Shown in pieces: positions 25,301 through 32,805 of a DNA stretch of 64,000 bases. The position numbers and the translations under genes are program-made. This stretch comes from Aestuariibaculum marinum (lineage in GTDB: Bacteria; Bacteroidota; Bacteroidia; Flavobacteriales; Flavobacteriaceae). The stretch covers positions 124,001 through 188,000 of the forward strand of contig NZ_JACVXD010000005.1 in the NCBI RefSeq assembly GCF_014596975.1, read 5' to 3'. The notes beneath the pieces are model-generated. The model made no database searches, was not told where the DNA came from, and saw only the letters and a list, made by a program, of their open reading frames with translations. Position 1 is the first letter of the stretch, and the number at the start of each line of letters is the position of its first letter.

Positions 25301-25546
25301 TGGATAGAAGATGGCTCTTATTTAAGATTAAAAACCTTAATGGTGTCTTACGATGTAGCTATAGAGTCTAACCTGGTGAAGTACTTAAAATTATATGCAA
25401 GTGGAAACAATTTGTTTACAATAACCGACTATTTAGGGTACGATCCGGAGTTTAGTGCAACTTCTTCAATTTTCGGACAAGGAGCAGATATCGGGCTTAT
25501 TCCGCAATTCACGACTGTTCAACTAGGGTTACGCTTAGGATTGTAA
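22367..25546 (+). CDS. susC: second SusC/RagA-type transporter of the operon
   Basis: 1059 residues. Start ATG shares its A with the preceding TAA; an in-frame ATG at 22388 is a possible alternative. The signal peptide ends near NLYAQ. A carboxypeptidase-regulatory-like domain is at about 47-125 (IKGLIKNAKTGEGISGINV). Unlike the first SusC, no EIVVT-type TonB box is visible; the region reads EISLFEDNYSQFYQN. The plug has LKDGSSIYGVKGANGVIIIT, a diverged form of the SusC signature. The barrel ends in TTVQLGLRLGL without a terminal aromatic residue. It pairs with the SusD encoded next and probably imports the same or a related glycan. Confidence 0.9.
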   Translation: MSFKPTIMLKIFKLTGLLCILLFGGAIGNLYAQDSGSNAESTQTNKGIEIKGLIKNAKTGEGISGINVAVKDFSAAISDDDGNFSIKVPHLNALLMLSAEGYQTKVVPLNKRETGLEISLFEDNYSQFYQNANLPGSEKRQYSNSKAANVLDFNKDQWGNPVNQSVGNFLQGRIAGLNSVGKSGVPGAGAYLTLRGFNSLYATNKPLIVVDGMVYDDEDYGSGIIQYNSSSPLALIDVKDIEDVTVLKDGSSIYGVKGANGVIIITTTRPTELSTKIDFTMYSGMNEDPKQLPVMRPWEFRPYLTQLMASRGDSQEQIASMPWVNDNPQGFNYYPYHNVTNWQDQVFKSSTNQNYFLKVRGGDDIAKYGLSVGFLNNQGVLGESNLKRYSTRLNAALRLTDKLSVDANLSFIFNEENLYDQGTAYKTSPLHLALTKSPFTAVNVIDEQGDVSPNLADVDMFNIGNPVSILENGFGINKNYRFFGNLNFDYTFSDAFKANLIIGLNYNKERERFFIPDFGVADITLPTAIAGNRSGSEVQRYYSLFTDAYLSYTKSIDFKHNFDVRLGSRTQSNESESDLGLGYNSATDDFTTVGSGSNLLRYVGGQLGDWKWVNNYLSLDYNYVNKYFVTLNTAYDGSSRFGETVNFAPMGAVSAAWLISSESFLKDSNFINLLKLRASAGVSGNDDIGNYTAQQLYVSQNLLGMQGLVRGNIGNPDLKHEKVTKFDLGLDVALFNERLNATFDVYSNKTTDMIIYESTNTTSGFDYMATNSGSMRTQGFDLGLNSRLINTPDVQFDLGVNLSAYENEVLNIPNDRIITNFGGATYVTHEGLDANLFYGYQANGVYSTTAQANADGLSRRLSNGTLVPFGGGDVIFEDLNGDKIIDEKDRKIIGNPNPDLTGSVSANLTFKKFTISGLFNFSVGNDIYNGVRRSLESMSSFDNQSIAINNRWVAEGQETSIPKATWGDPMGNASFSSRWIEDGSYLRLKTLMVSYDVAIESNLVKYLKLYASGNNLFTITDYLGYDPEFSATSSIFGQGADIGLIPQFTTVQLGLRLGL

Positions 25547-27330
25547 TGAAACTAATTTTAGAGAAAAACATGAAGACAATGATAAAAATAACTAGAAATA
25601 AAATCACATTAGGAGCTTTAGCAGCTCTCTTGAGCCTAACTTCTTGTCAAGATTATCTAGATATAGAACCTAAAGATAAATTAAACAGTGATCAGGTATA
25701 TCGTGATGTTTTCGATGCCGATGCTGCAGTGGTTGGGATATATGGTAAATTTATGGGCTTAGCTAAAAAGCACATTATATTAAATGAGCTGAGAGCCGAT
25801 TTAATGAGCCCTACCGATAATGCCGATATGTATCTGCAGCAAATTAATGAGCATTCGGTAACTGAAGATAATCCTTATGCAAACCCAAAAGACTTTTACG
25901 AAGTCATTAATAATTGTAATGATGCGTTAAAAAACTTCATCATTATGAACCAGGAAAATAAGATGGATGAAAGCGAGTTTAATGAGCGCTATTCAGATAT
26001 TGGAACCCTTCGTAGTTGGTTGTATTTGCAATTAGGAATGCATTATGGTGAAGTGCCATATATTACAGAGCCTATAACAAATATAGATGATGTTAAAAAC
26101 GAAAATTTATATCCAAGATTGCAGTTAACAGAGCTTATTAATGAACTGGTAGACTTTACAGAATCTTTACCATATACAAGCCCATACAATGCAAATAGTA
26201 CTTTAGTAATTGATGTTGATGGTTATAATACGGCAAAATTCTTCATTAATAAAGAGTGTTTATTAGGCGATTTAAATTTGTGGGCAAATAATTATACCGC
26301 TGCGGCTTCCCATTACAAAACAGTAATGGAAACCGCTAGCAACAGTGGTAGCGATTCTGAACGTTATGATGTATATCGTATAAAATGGGCGGAAATTGCC
26401 AGTAATAACGATTTAGCTGTTGGGTATATCAGATATAGAGAGCAAGATGCGCAGGCCCTAGTAAATAATAATACACAAGGTTGGCGTTCCATGTTCGCTA
26501 GAGAAAAAGACGTTTTATGGAATACAGAATGGATTTGGTCTATGCCTTTCGATAGTAATTTTGCACCTCAAAATCCGTTTGTAGATTTATTCTCAAATCA
26601 AGGAGGTGAATATTTAGTGAAACCATCAGAAAGTGCAATGGAGCTATGGGACGGTGAAGTGCAAAGAAATGGGTTTCCTTATGACGCACGTGGACAGAAA
26701 TTCTCTTATAATATGATTAATGGTCAGCCCGTGATTATGAAGTATTTGTTTAAATATATTAATACGGATACGCAATTACCATTTGATGTATTTCAAACTG
26801 GAGGGGACTGGTTTTTATATAGAGCAGCAACATTACATTTAAGATATTCTGAAGCTGCCAACAGAGACAATCAACATAAAATAGCTGATGCCTTATTGAA
26901 TTTTGGAATTCAGAGTGCTTATACCGTTAATGGGGTAACAGATGTTACAGATATAGAGCAAACGCATCAACCGTTTCCATACGATTTTGATGCAAGACAA
27001 GGAGATTTCCCTTTCTACAGGGGAGATTGGTATCGTAACACAGGTTTAAGAGGAAGAGCTTATGTTGAGCGTGCCGAGGTTATGGGAGATAGTTTAATAT
27101 CTATCGAAAATAATTTAATAAAAGAAAGTGCTCTTGAATTAGCCTTTGAAGGAAATCGTTGGGGTGATCTTGTTCGTGTGGCATTGCGTCGTAATGATCC
27201 GGCCTTTTTAGCAGATAAGGTGTATAATAAGTTATACAAAGATGGTAATCCTAAGGCAGGCGAAGTGCGCAGTAAACTTATGAGTTCAAACAATTGGTAT
27301 TTACCATTTGTATGGAAAGAAGATGAATAA
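25546..27330 (+). CDS. susD: second SusD/RagB-type lipoprotein of the operon
   Basis: 594 residues from the ATG at 25546, which overlaps the SusC stop by one base. The in-frame ATGs at 25570 and 25579 give a shorter and more usual signal. The lipobox is SLTSCQDYLDIEPKDKL. The SusD core is complete: FDADAAVVGIYGKFMGL, LRSWLYLQLGMHYGEVPY, FLYRAATLHLRYSEAANR and ALELAFEGNRWGDLVRVALR. It is about 100 residues longer than the first SusD, largely in the central loop region that shapes the binding surface, so specificity may differ. It is the last gene of the operon, closed by a strong terminator 30 bp downstream. Confidence 0.92.
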   Translation: MKLILEKNMKTMIKITRNKITLGALAALLSLTSCQDYLDIEPKDKLNSDQVYRDVFDADAAVVGIYGKFMGLAKKHIILNELRADLMSPTDNADMYLQQINEHSVTEDNPYANPKDFYEVINNCNDALKNFIIMNQENKMDESEFNERYSDIGTLRSWLYLQLGMHYGEVPYITEPITNIDDVKNENLYPRLQLTELINELVDFTESLPYTSPYNANSTLVIDVDGYNTAKFFINKECLLGDLNLWANNYTAAASHYKTVMETASNSGSDSERYDVYRIKWAEIASNNDLAVGYIRYREQDAQALVNNNTQGWRSMFAREKDVLWNTEWIWSMPFDSNFAPQNPFVDLFSNQGGEYLVKPSESAMELWDGEVQRNGFPYDARGQKFSYNMINGQPVIMKYLFKYINTDTQLPFDVFQTGGDWFLYRAATLHLRYSEAANRDNQHKIADALLNFGIQSAYTVNGVTDVTDIEQTHQPFPYDFDARQGDFPFYRGDWYRNTGLRGRAYVERAEVMGDSLISIENNLIKESALELAFEGNRWGDLVRVALRRNDPAFLADKVYNKLYKDGNPKAGEVRSKLMSSNNWYLPFVWKEDE

Positions 27331-27360
27331 AATTAAGAATTAGTCAAAGTTTATTCTTTA

Positions 27361-27398
27361 AAAACTCTAAGACATAGATAGTCTTAGAGTTTTTTTAT
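27361..27398. terminator. terminator of the glycan operon, probably bidirectional
   Basis: AAAACTCTAAGAC (27361-27373) pairs perfectly with GTCTTAGAGTTTT (27381-27393) around a 7-nt loop, with T-runs on the plus side and a shorter one on the minus side. It lies between convergent genes ending at 27330 and 27404. Confidence 0.9.
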
Positions 27399-27403
27399 AA
27401 ATA

Positions 27404-28150
27404 CTATTTTAAACTGTTAATTAAAGGGTGTTCAAAAGAAGACCATTTTGCGTAACCTTTCTCATTTAGGTGAACTCCATCTTTAGTTAATTCTTTAATT
27501 AAATCGCCGTTAGGGTCTGTAAATTCAGAAAACAAATCTATAACTTTGTAATAACCTTTCTTTTCATACTCTGTAATATACTTATTGGTTGCAATAATAT
27601 CGGTTTTTAAATAATCGCGTCGGGTTGGTAAAATAGTACGAACGTAAATTAGGGTTTGAGGAGATTTTCTATTGATTTTTTTAGCTATCCTTAAAATGTT
27701 TTTAGCAATGTATTTTGATGAGGTGACAAGCTTAATGTATTTAAACCTTTTATCGGTATCTTCATAATGAAGACTTGACAAATCGTTTATTCCAATAAGA
27801 ATAAAAACCGCCTTAGGTTTAAAATAAGTGATTTCATCTAAGCGTTTTAAAACACCATCGGTAACATCGCCGGCAATTCCGCGATTACTAATATTAAGGG
27901 TGTTAAATTTTTCATTCCAATCTCTACCTTGTTCCGTTATACTGTTTCCTATAAAAACAATGTCTCCAAACTTTAAAGGTGTATTTTTGAAATGTGTAAT
28001 ACGCGCTTTATAGTGTTTTTGCGTCCAGTTGTTATGATATTTTGAAGTAATCTCTTTTGATGGGTAAAGTTTTGAAATCACTGAAGATTGTGCTAAGGTC
28101 TGAAAAATAAAGACGATCGATAATAACGGAGTTAATATTTGTTTATTCAT
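27404..28150 (-). CDS. exported SGNH/GDSL hydrolase
   Basis: 248 residues from the ATG at 28150, chosen because it gives a normal signal peptide (MNKQILTPLLSIVFIFQTLAQ); an ATG at 28174 adds 8 residues. The SGNH blocks are all present: block I FIGNSITEQG with the nucleophile Ser, block II NRGIAGD, block III LIGINDL, block V DGVHLNEKGY with the Asp-His pair. This is the PAF-acetylhydrolase-like branch of GDSL enzymes, often acyl- or acetyl-esterases acting on decorated glycans. It lies beside the glycan operon but faces it, so a link to deacetylation of the imported polysaccharide is only a suggestion. The active site looks complete. Confidence 0.85.
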   Translation of the reverse strand: MNKQILTPLLSIVFIFQTLAQSSVISKLYPSKEITSKYHNNWTQKHYKARITHFKNTPLKFGDIVFIGNSITEQGRDWNEKFNTLNISNRGIAGDVTDGVLKRLDEITYFKPKAVFILIGINDLSSLHYEDTDKRFKYIKLVTSSKYIAKNILRIAKKINRKSPQTLIYVRTILPTRRDYLKTDIIATNKYITEYEKKGYYKVIDLFSEFTDPNGDLIKELTKDGVHLNEKGYAKWSSFEHPLINSLK

Positions 28151-28365
28151 TTTTTTGGTAACAGGGTATATCATAAAATTATCATAAAATTAAAAACAGG
28201 TATAAGGGTATTTAAATTTACGACCGTAATATATAAAAATCAATAAGCCAATATTTTTTATGAGAGAGGAAAATTGAGGCAATTGGTTTTTAGGCTTCTC
28301 ACTGAACTATATTTTTTCATAATATATAAAATTTGAATTAGTCACTCAAGAAAAGTGTAGAAGTA

Positions 28366-28394
28366 AAAAGGGTTACCCTGGTTGTAACCCTTTT
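28366..28394. other. hairpin in a divergent intergenic region
   Basis: AAAAGGGTTAC (28366-28376) pairs perfectly with GTAACCCTTTT (28384-28394), 7-nt loop. It looks like a terminator, yet no gene ends here: the left gene starts at about 28150 on the minus strand and the next starts at 28419. It could end a short transcript from 28200-28360 or be a leader attenuator for the protease gene. Confidence 0.5.
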
Positions 28395-28418
28395 ATATTT
28401 AATCAATAAACTAAATTT

Positions 28419-29912
28419 ATGAAGATTTCCGTATTTATCTTATCATTTCTAATGACGCTTAATAGCTTTTCACAAGGCACAGAGCAGGAGTTTAAAACAC
28501 TTAACACCTATAAAGCATGTTTACTTAAGGGAGACAAATCATTGATTGGAGATTTTGTTTCGAAAGATTTTAGATTAGGGGTATATCAGGCGCCAATGGC
28601 GACAAAGTTTTTTGTAGATGTCATTGAAAAAGTAAATAAACCCAGCACAATGTATTGGGATGCCGTAACTGAAGAAAACGGAAAACGTTTTTGTACCGTG
28701 CATTATGTTTTTGGAGAGAAAGAGATTGTTTCTAATGTCGTTTTTTCAAGGAATGGAAAATTATTATACTCAGATTATTTAGATCAAAAAGGATTTGGAT
28801 TTAATCGATATGGAGAATCAAAAAAAATAGCAACTTTCCCTTTCATTTATGACCGAGGTGCAATAATTATAAAAGCTAAATTAAACGATTCAGATCGAGT
28901 GTTAAATATGTTATTTGATACCGGAGCTGATGGAATGGCATTAACAGATAATTTAAAAGATGAAATAGGGATTAAAATAACAGAAGAACGCAATGTTTTT
29001 GTTCCAGGAGGCGAAATGAAAGTTAATTTTTCTTCAGGAAATACTTTAAAATTGGATGGTTTTGTATTAAAAAATCAAAATTTAGTTCTCTTTCCAAAAA
29101 TAAGACCTGGGATAGATGGCATTCTTGGAGGTTCAAACTTTTTTAGAAGTTATATTACGGAAGTGAATTTCGAGCGCCATGAAATTATTTTGTATTCCTT
29201 TGGAGAGAACAGCTTTTTTAAAGATTATAACTCGACAGAATTTCGATATTCCGAAGGGATTCCAACTATTCCCATTACTATCAATTCCGGAAGAAATACT
29301 TTTGAATCAGAATTTATTTTAGATGCAGGGGCAGGCTATCAGGCTATTATGTTTGGTTCTGGAACAAAATTAGAGGACGAAAGTTTGCTAATCAAGAGTA
29401 TGAAACCTCTATATAATACAGTAAATAAGAGTGTCGGGCATCAATCTCCAGTACAAGTGGGGCTTACGGATAGCATTTCTTTCGCCGGACTAACATTTAA
29501 TAAAGCGAGTTTGGCAGTAGAATCGTATGAAGAAGGTAGACATAAAGGCCATAATGTATTAGGGTCTATTGGTATTCAGTTTTTGCGCCGATTTAATTGG
29601 GTTATCGACTTAAATACTTATAATTTATATACCAAAATGAACCCTGAAACTATGTTGCCCTTAGATTTCGTGATAGACAATTACATAATTGGTTATATAA
29701 ACAATGTATTGGCTGTAAAACGAAATTTAACTACCGAACAAGGTAGAGATGCCGGTGAGGATGATCCATTAAAAATATGGGACCGCATTATAAGTATTGA
29801 AGGTATTTCTGCAAAGGAGTTAGATGATCAAAAGATTTCTAAGTTACAACAACAGGACAGTTTAAAGTTACAAGTGTTGAGAAAAGGAAAACCCTTAGAG
29901 GTAATCCTTTAA
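28419..29912 (+). CDS. exported aspartyl protease with PDZ domain
   Basis: 497 residues with a signal peptide (VFILSFLMTLNSFSQ). Residues about 22-130 form an NTF2/DUF4440-like domain (LNTYKACLLKGDKSLIGDFVS). A pepsin/retropepsin-like two-lobe protease follows: lobe 1 has FDTGADG with catalytic D167, lobe 2 has LDAGAGYQ with D302, where Thr/Ser of the usual DTG/DSG is Ala. A C-terminal PDZ-like segment (about 415-497) contains WDRIISIEGISAKEL and LKLQVLRKGKPLEVIL. This architecture is common among Bacteroidota exported aspartyl proteases. It is monocistronic with a strong terminator after it. The role is unknown; the D-A-G in lobe 2 might reduce activity. Confidence 0.8.
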   Translation: MKISVFILSFLMTLNSFSQGTEQEFKTLNTYKACLLKGDKSLIGDFVSKDFRLGVYQAPMATKFFVDVIEKVNKPSTMYWDAVTEENGKRFCTVHYVFGEKEIVSNVVFSRNGKLLYSDYLDQKGFGFNRYGESKKIATFPFIYDRGAIIIKAKLNDSDRVLNMLFDTGADGMALTDNLKDEIGIKITEERNVFVPGGEMKVNFSSGNTLKLDGFVLKNQNLVLFPKIRPGIDGILGGSNFFRSYITEVNFERHEIILYSFGENSFFKDYNSTEFRYSEGIPTIPITINSGRNTFESEFILDAGAGYQAIMFGSGTKLEDESLLIKSMKPLYNTVNKSVGHQSPVQVGLTDSISFAGLTFNKASLAVESYEEGRHKGHNVLGSIGIQFLRRFNWVIDLNTYNLYTKMNPETMLPLDFVIDNYIIGYINNVLAVKRNLTTEQGRDAGEDDPLKIWDRIISIEGISAKELDDQKISKLQQQDSLKLQVLRKGKPLEVIL

Positions 29913-29935
29913 AAAGTTATAGGTTTTGAAAATTT

Positions 29936-29975
29936 AAAAGCAGCCTTGAAATTAATTTTCAGGCTGCTTTTGCTT
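29936..29975 (+). terminator. Rho-independent terminator after the aspartyl protease gene
   Basis: AAAAGCAGCCT (29936-29946) with AGGCTGCTTTT (29961-29971), T-rich tail. It overlaps an in-frame upstream ATG at 29946 and therefore helps place the next gene's start at 30000. Confidence 0.9.
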
Positions 29976-29999
29976 TTAAATGTTTGTTACTTTTGCGGT

Positions 30000-30455
30000 A
30001 TGGATAATTTTACAAACGAGTTTTTTGGAATAGGAATTCAGAACGGAAAAACTCCGGAAAACTTAGGGGTGTTATGGCGTTCAGCTCAAAATTTAGGAGC
30101 TAGTTTTATTTTTACAATTGGAAATCGGTATGCAAAGCAGGCTTGTGATACGCACAATGCTGTAAAAGCGATGCCTTATTTTCATTATGAAACCTTTGAC
30201 GATTTTTTTAATAACTTACCTAAAGGTGCGAGATTAGTAGGGGTGGAGCTTACCGATCAAGCTGTGCCATTGGAAACCTTTCATCACCCGAGACGTTGTG
30301 TGTATTTATTAGGAGCCGAAGATCACGGATTGTCCAAACAAGCCATTGAAAAATCTCATTTTTTAGTGAAATTTAAATCGGAATTAAGTTTAAATGTATC
30401 TGTCGCCGGAAGTATTGTAATGTACGATAGAGGTATTGATAAACCGAGATCTTAA
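30000..30455 (+). CDS. TrmH-family (SpoU) RNA methyltransferase
   Basis: 151 residues from the ATG at 30000 (MDNFTNEFFGIG); an upstream ATG at 29946 lies inside the preceding terminator and its extension is not conserved-looking. The three SPOUT motifs are present: NGKTPENLGVLWRSAQNLGA with the conserved Arg, VYLLGAEDHGLS, and SLNVSVAGSIVMYDR. The length equals the catalytic domain alone, as in TrmL-type enzymes that methylate the ribose 2'-OH of tRNA. The target nucleotide is not decided by the sequence. It is convergent with the next gene, 6 bp apart, with no terminator between. Confidence 0.85.
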   Translation: MDNFTNEFFGIGIQNGKTPENLGVLWRSAQNLGASFIFTIGNRYAKQACDTHNAVKAMPYFHYETFDDFFNNLPKGARLVGVELTDQAVPLETFHHPRRCVYLLGAEDHGLSKQAIEKSHFLVKFKSELSLNVSVAGSIVMYDRGIDKPRS

Positions 30456-30461
30456 TCGGAG

Positions 30462-31640
30462 TTATAATTTACTGGTTACTAAAATAATTTTAGTGTCATT
30501 TAAATCTGTGGTGAAAAAAAGGTAGGTGTTTCCCCCATCCTTAATTTTGAACTTTTTTCGAAGTTGTTCAACTGTTTCAGGGAAATTTCGAGTGGTGATG
30601 TTGGCTTTTGTTATCCCCAGTTTTTTAAGTTCTTTTTTGTTATAGGCGATAGTTGATTCAATTTTAAAACTTCTTCCGGGGAAATCTATAGCTTTATCAC
30701 TTGTGTATAAATGAGAGTGTTTATGTAATTTATCAACTTTCAATTGGTTACTAATTGAATGAAAACCACCAGCCTTTAAAATCGCACTGTTTGGTTCGTA
30801 TAGAAAGGATAGGGGTTCGCTATAATTGGAATCTAAAGTTTTTTCTACTTCAAAAGAGAAATTAAATACTTCCTTTTGGTCATTTTTAAGATTAACCGTA
30901 TCAATGGAAATATCTCCTGTAAAACCCGCCTCCAAAACCCAAAGGAGTTCTTTAACCTCGTTGTTTAAGGCTACAACATGAATGGTTTTAACAAACTTCA
31001 ATTCATCGATGCCAATTGAGAAATCGAGTAATGGCGATGTTTTTATTAATATGTTTTTTGACCGTTTAAATAAAAGGTCTAAATGTTCTGGAACGTTAGG
31101 TAGGCAATCCTTTAAGAAGAATACTTTACCCTTGCTATCATGGCGTCTTGACGGGTCGATATATATCCAGTCGTAGGTTTTATTATTGTTTTCGAGCATC
31201 TGCATACCGTCAACTGCATGGTTATGAACATTATTTACTCTTAGTTTTTTGTAGTTATGTTCAACTATTTCGGAAAGTGATTTGTTAATTTCACAATGTT
31301 CAACACTTTTAAACACTTTTGAGAAATAGAAACAGTCTACCCCAAAACCACCGGTTAAATCAATTATAGACTCGCCTGAAATTAAACTTGTTTTGTATTC
31401 AGCAGTAATTTCAGATGATGTTTGTTCTATGTTTAATTTATTTGGGTAATAAATATTTTTGGTATTAAACCAAGACGGTAATTTTTTTTCACAGCGTTTT
31501 TTTGCTTCTATCTGTTCCATAAGATCTTTGATTTCAATAGAAGGAAACGGCGAACCTTTAAAAATTAACGAGGTGATATCAGAATTTAAATGAGTATTAA
31601 TAAATTCTTGGACTTCACTATTTAGAATTTCAGTATTCAA
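30462..31640 (-). CDS. class I SAM methyltransferase with THUMP-like C-terminal domain
   Basis: 392 residues. The Rossmann methyltransferase core starts at about 85: motif I IDLTGGFGVDC (94-103), then EHCEIN (acidic end of strand 2), and catalytic-region motif WIYIDPSRRHD at about 156-166. The N-terminal 85 residues are helical. The C-terminal part (about 290-392: FPGRSFKIESTIAYNKKELKK, KANITTRNFPETVEQLRKKF) fits the THUMP-like domain seen in Bacteroidota homologues such as P. gingivalis PG_1098. A nucleic-acid substrate (rRNA or tRNA) is likely from the DPSRR motif and the THUMP-like domain, but is not established. Upstream on the same strand, 6 bp away, is the AI-2E family gene. Confidence 0.8.
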   Translation of the reverse strand: MNTEILNSEVQEFINTHLNSDITSLIFKGSPFPSIEIKDLMEQIEAKKRCEKKLPSWFNTKNIYYPNKLNIEQTSSEITAEYKTSLISGESIIDLTGGFGVDCFYFSKVFKSVEHCEINKSLSEIVEHNYKKLRVNNVHNHAVDGMQMLENNNKTYDWIYIDPSRRHDSKGKVFFLKDCLPNVPEHLDLLFKRSKNILIKTSPLLDFSIGIDELKFVKTIHVVALNNEVKELLWVLEAGFTGDISIDTVNLKNDQKEVFNFSFEVEKTLDSNYSEPLSFLYEPNSAILKAGGFHSISNQLKVDKLHKHSHLYTSDKAIDFPGRSFKIESTIAYNKKELKKLGITKANITTRNFPETVEQLRKKFKIKDGGNTYLFFTTDLNDTKIILVTSKL

Positions 31641-31646
31641 TTGGGA

Positions 31647-32735
31647 TTATAAATCTTTAGTGAGCTTTTTTACGATGCTATTTTCAGATAAAAACTCTTT
31701 TAAAACAACTTTCATTGCGGTATACGCAGGAATGGCCAAAATTAACCCAATTACCCCAAATAAAATACCGGTAATTAAAATTACAAGGAAAATTTCCAAT
31801 GGATGTGATTTTACACTTTTTGAAAATATAAAAGGCTGACTAAAAAAATTATCGACTAATTGACCTATTAAAAATACGATAAACACCCAGAATGTTTTGG
31901 GTAATATAATCTGGCTGAAATTTTCACCTAAGTGACTTGTCATGGTTAATGTTAGCATTAAAGCCATGCTTATTAATGGTCCAATATAAGGAATTAGGTT
32001 TAGCAAAGCGCATAAAAAAGCGATGACAATGGGGTTTTCTATACCCACGATAAGTAATCCTGTGGTATAGATTACAAACAAAATAGATATTTGCAGAATT
32101 AAACCAACGAAATATCTGGATAGCAAATCCTTAATTTTTGTTGAAGAGTTTTTCCACTGTGTTTCTTTGTTATCTGGTATAAAAATTAAGATACCATGCT
32201 CGAACAATTTACTGTCTTTTAAAAAGAAAAAGGAAATAAATAAAACTGAAAACAATCCAACACTAAAACTACCTAATCCACTAACTACTGTATTTAAAAA
32301 GGAAGGAATTAAGGATAAATCAAGCTTGGATAGTAGTTTCGTTTCTTCAAGAGATTGACGCACATCAATCTTCCTTAAGTCGAAATAATTAATAATTTCG
32401 CTATATAAATTATCAATATTTGTTTGTAACTGATTGATGTTAAGTAAAGATAATTTATGCCCTTGTTCAATTATTAAAGGGATGAACATGGTTACAAGCC
32501 CAATAACTGTACCTAATAAAAATACTATGGTAAACACCACAGCTAAGGTGCTTTTAAATTTTAATCGATTCGTTAAAAACATCACGATTGGTCTCCCGAT
32601 TAAGGAAATAACCGAGGCAATAATCAGATAGCTAATTGCCGATTGAATTTTATAAACAAAGAAGAGGAGTAACGCCACACCTAAAAGAATGGCAATAGCT
32701 CTTAAAATACCGTTAGCAATGATTTTTGAATTCAT
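31647..32735 (-). CDS. AI-2E family (PerM/YdiK-like) membrane transporter
   Basis: 362 residues. It follows the family layout: two N-terminal membrane helices (ILRAIAILLGVALLLFFVYKI and a second ending IGRPIVMFL), a third long helix (LAVVFTIVFLLGTVIGLVTMF), a soluble helical loop (about 95-150), then five helices including the hallmark LNLIPYIGPLISMAL and, near the end, FGVIGLILAIPAYTAMKVVL. Members export diverse small molecules or act as ion antiporters; the autoinducer-2 name does not imply function here. It is probably cotranscribed with the methyltransferase gene that starts 6 bp after its stop. Confidence 0.9.
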   Translation of the reverse strand: MNSKIIANGILRAIAILLGVALLLFFVYKIQSAISYLIIASVISLIGRPIVMFLTNRLKFKSTLAVVFTIVFLLGTVIGLVTMFIPLIIEQGHKLSLLNINQLQTNIDNLYSEIINYFDLRKIDVRQSLEETKLLSKLDLSLIPSFLNTVVSGLGSFSVGLFSVLFISFFFLKDSKLFEHGILIFIPDNKETQWKNSSTKIKDLLSRYFVGLILQISILFVIYTTGLLIVGIENPIVIAFLCALLNLIPYIGPLISMALMLTLTMTSHLGENFSQIILPKTFWVFIVFLIGQLVDNFFSQPFIFSKSVKSHPLEIFLVILITGILFGVIGLILAIPAYTAMKVVLKEFLSENSIVKKLTKDL

Positions 32736-32805
32736 TTAGTAAATATAATAAAACGGATTACAAAAGTTACTTAGGTTTTTGATATAAAGTTTATTGTCTT
32801 GAATG

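Noticed and set aside
29946-29999. longer start for the TrmH-like gene at 30000
   Set aside because: The extension lies on the terminator hairpin of the preceding gene and encodes a hydrophobic stretch out of place in a SPOUT enzyme.
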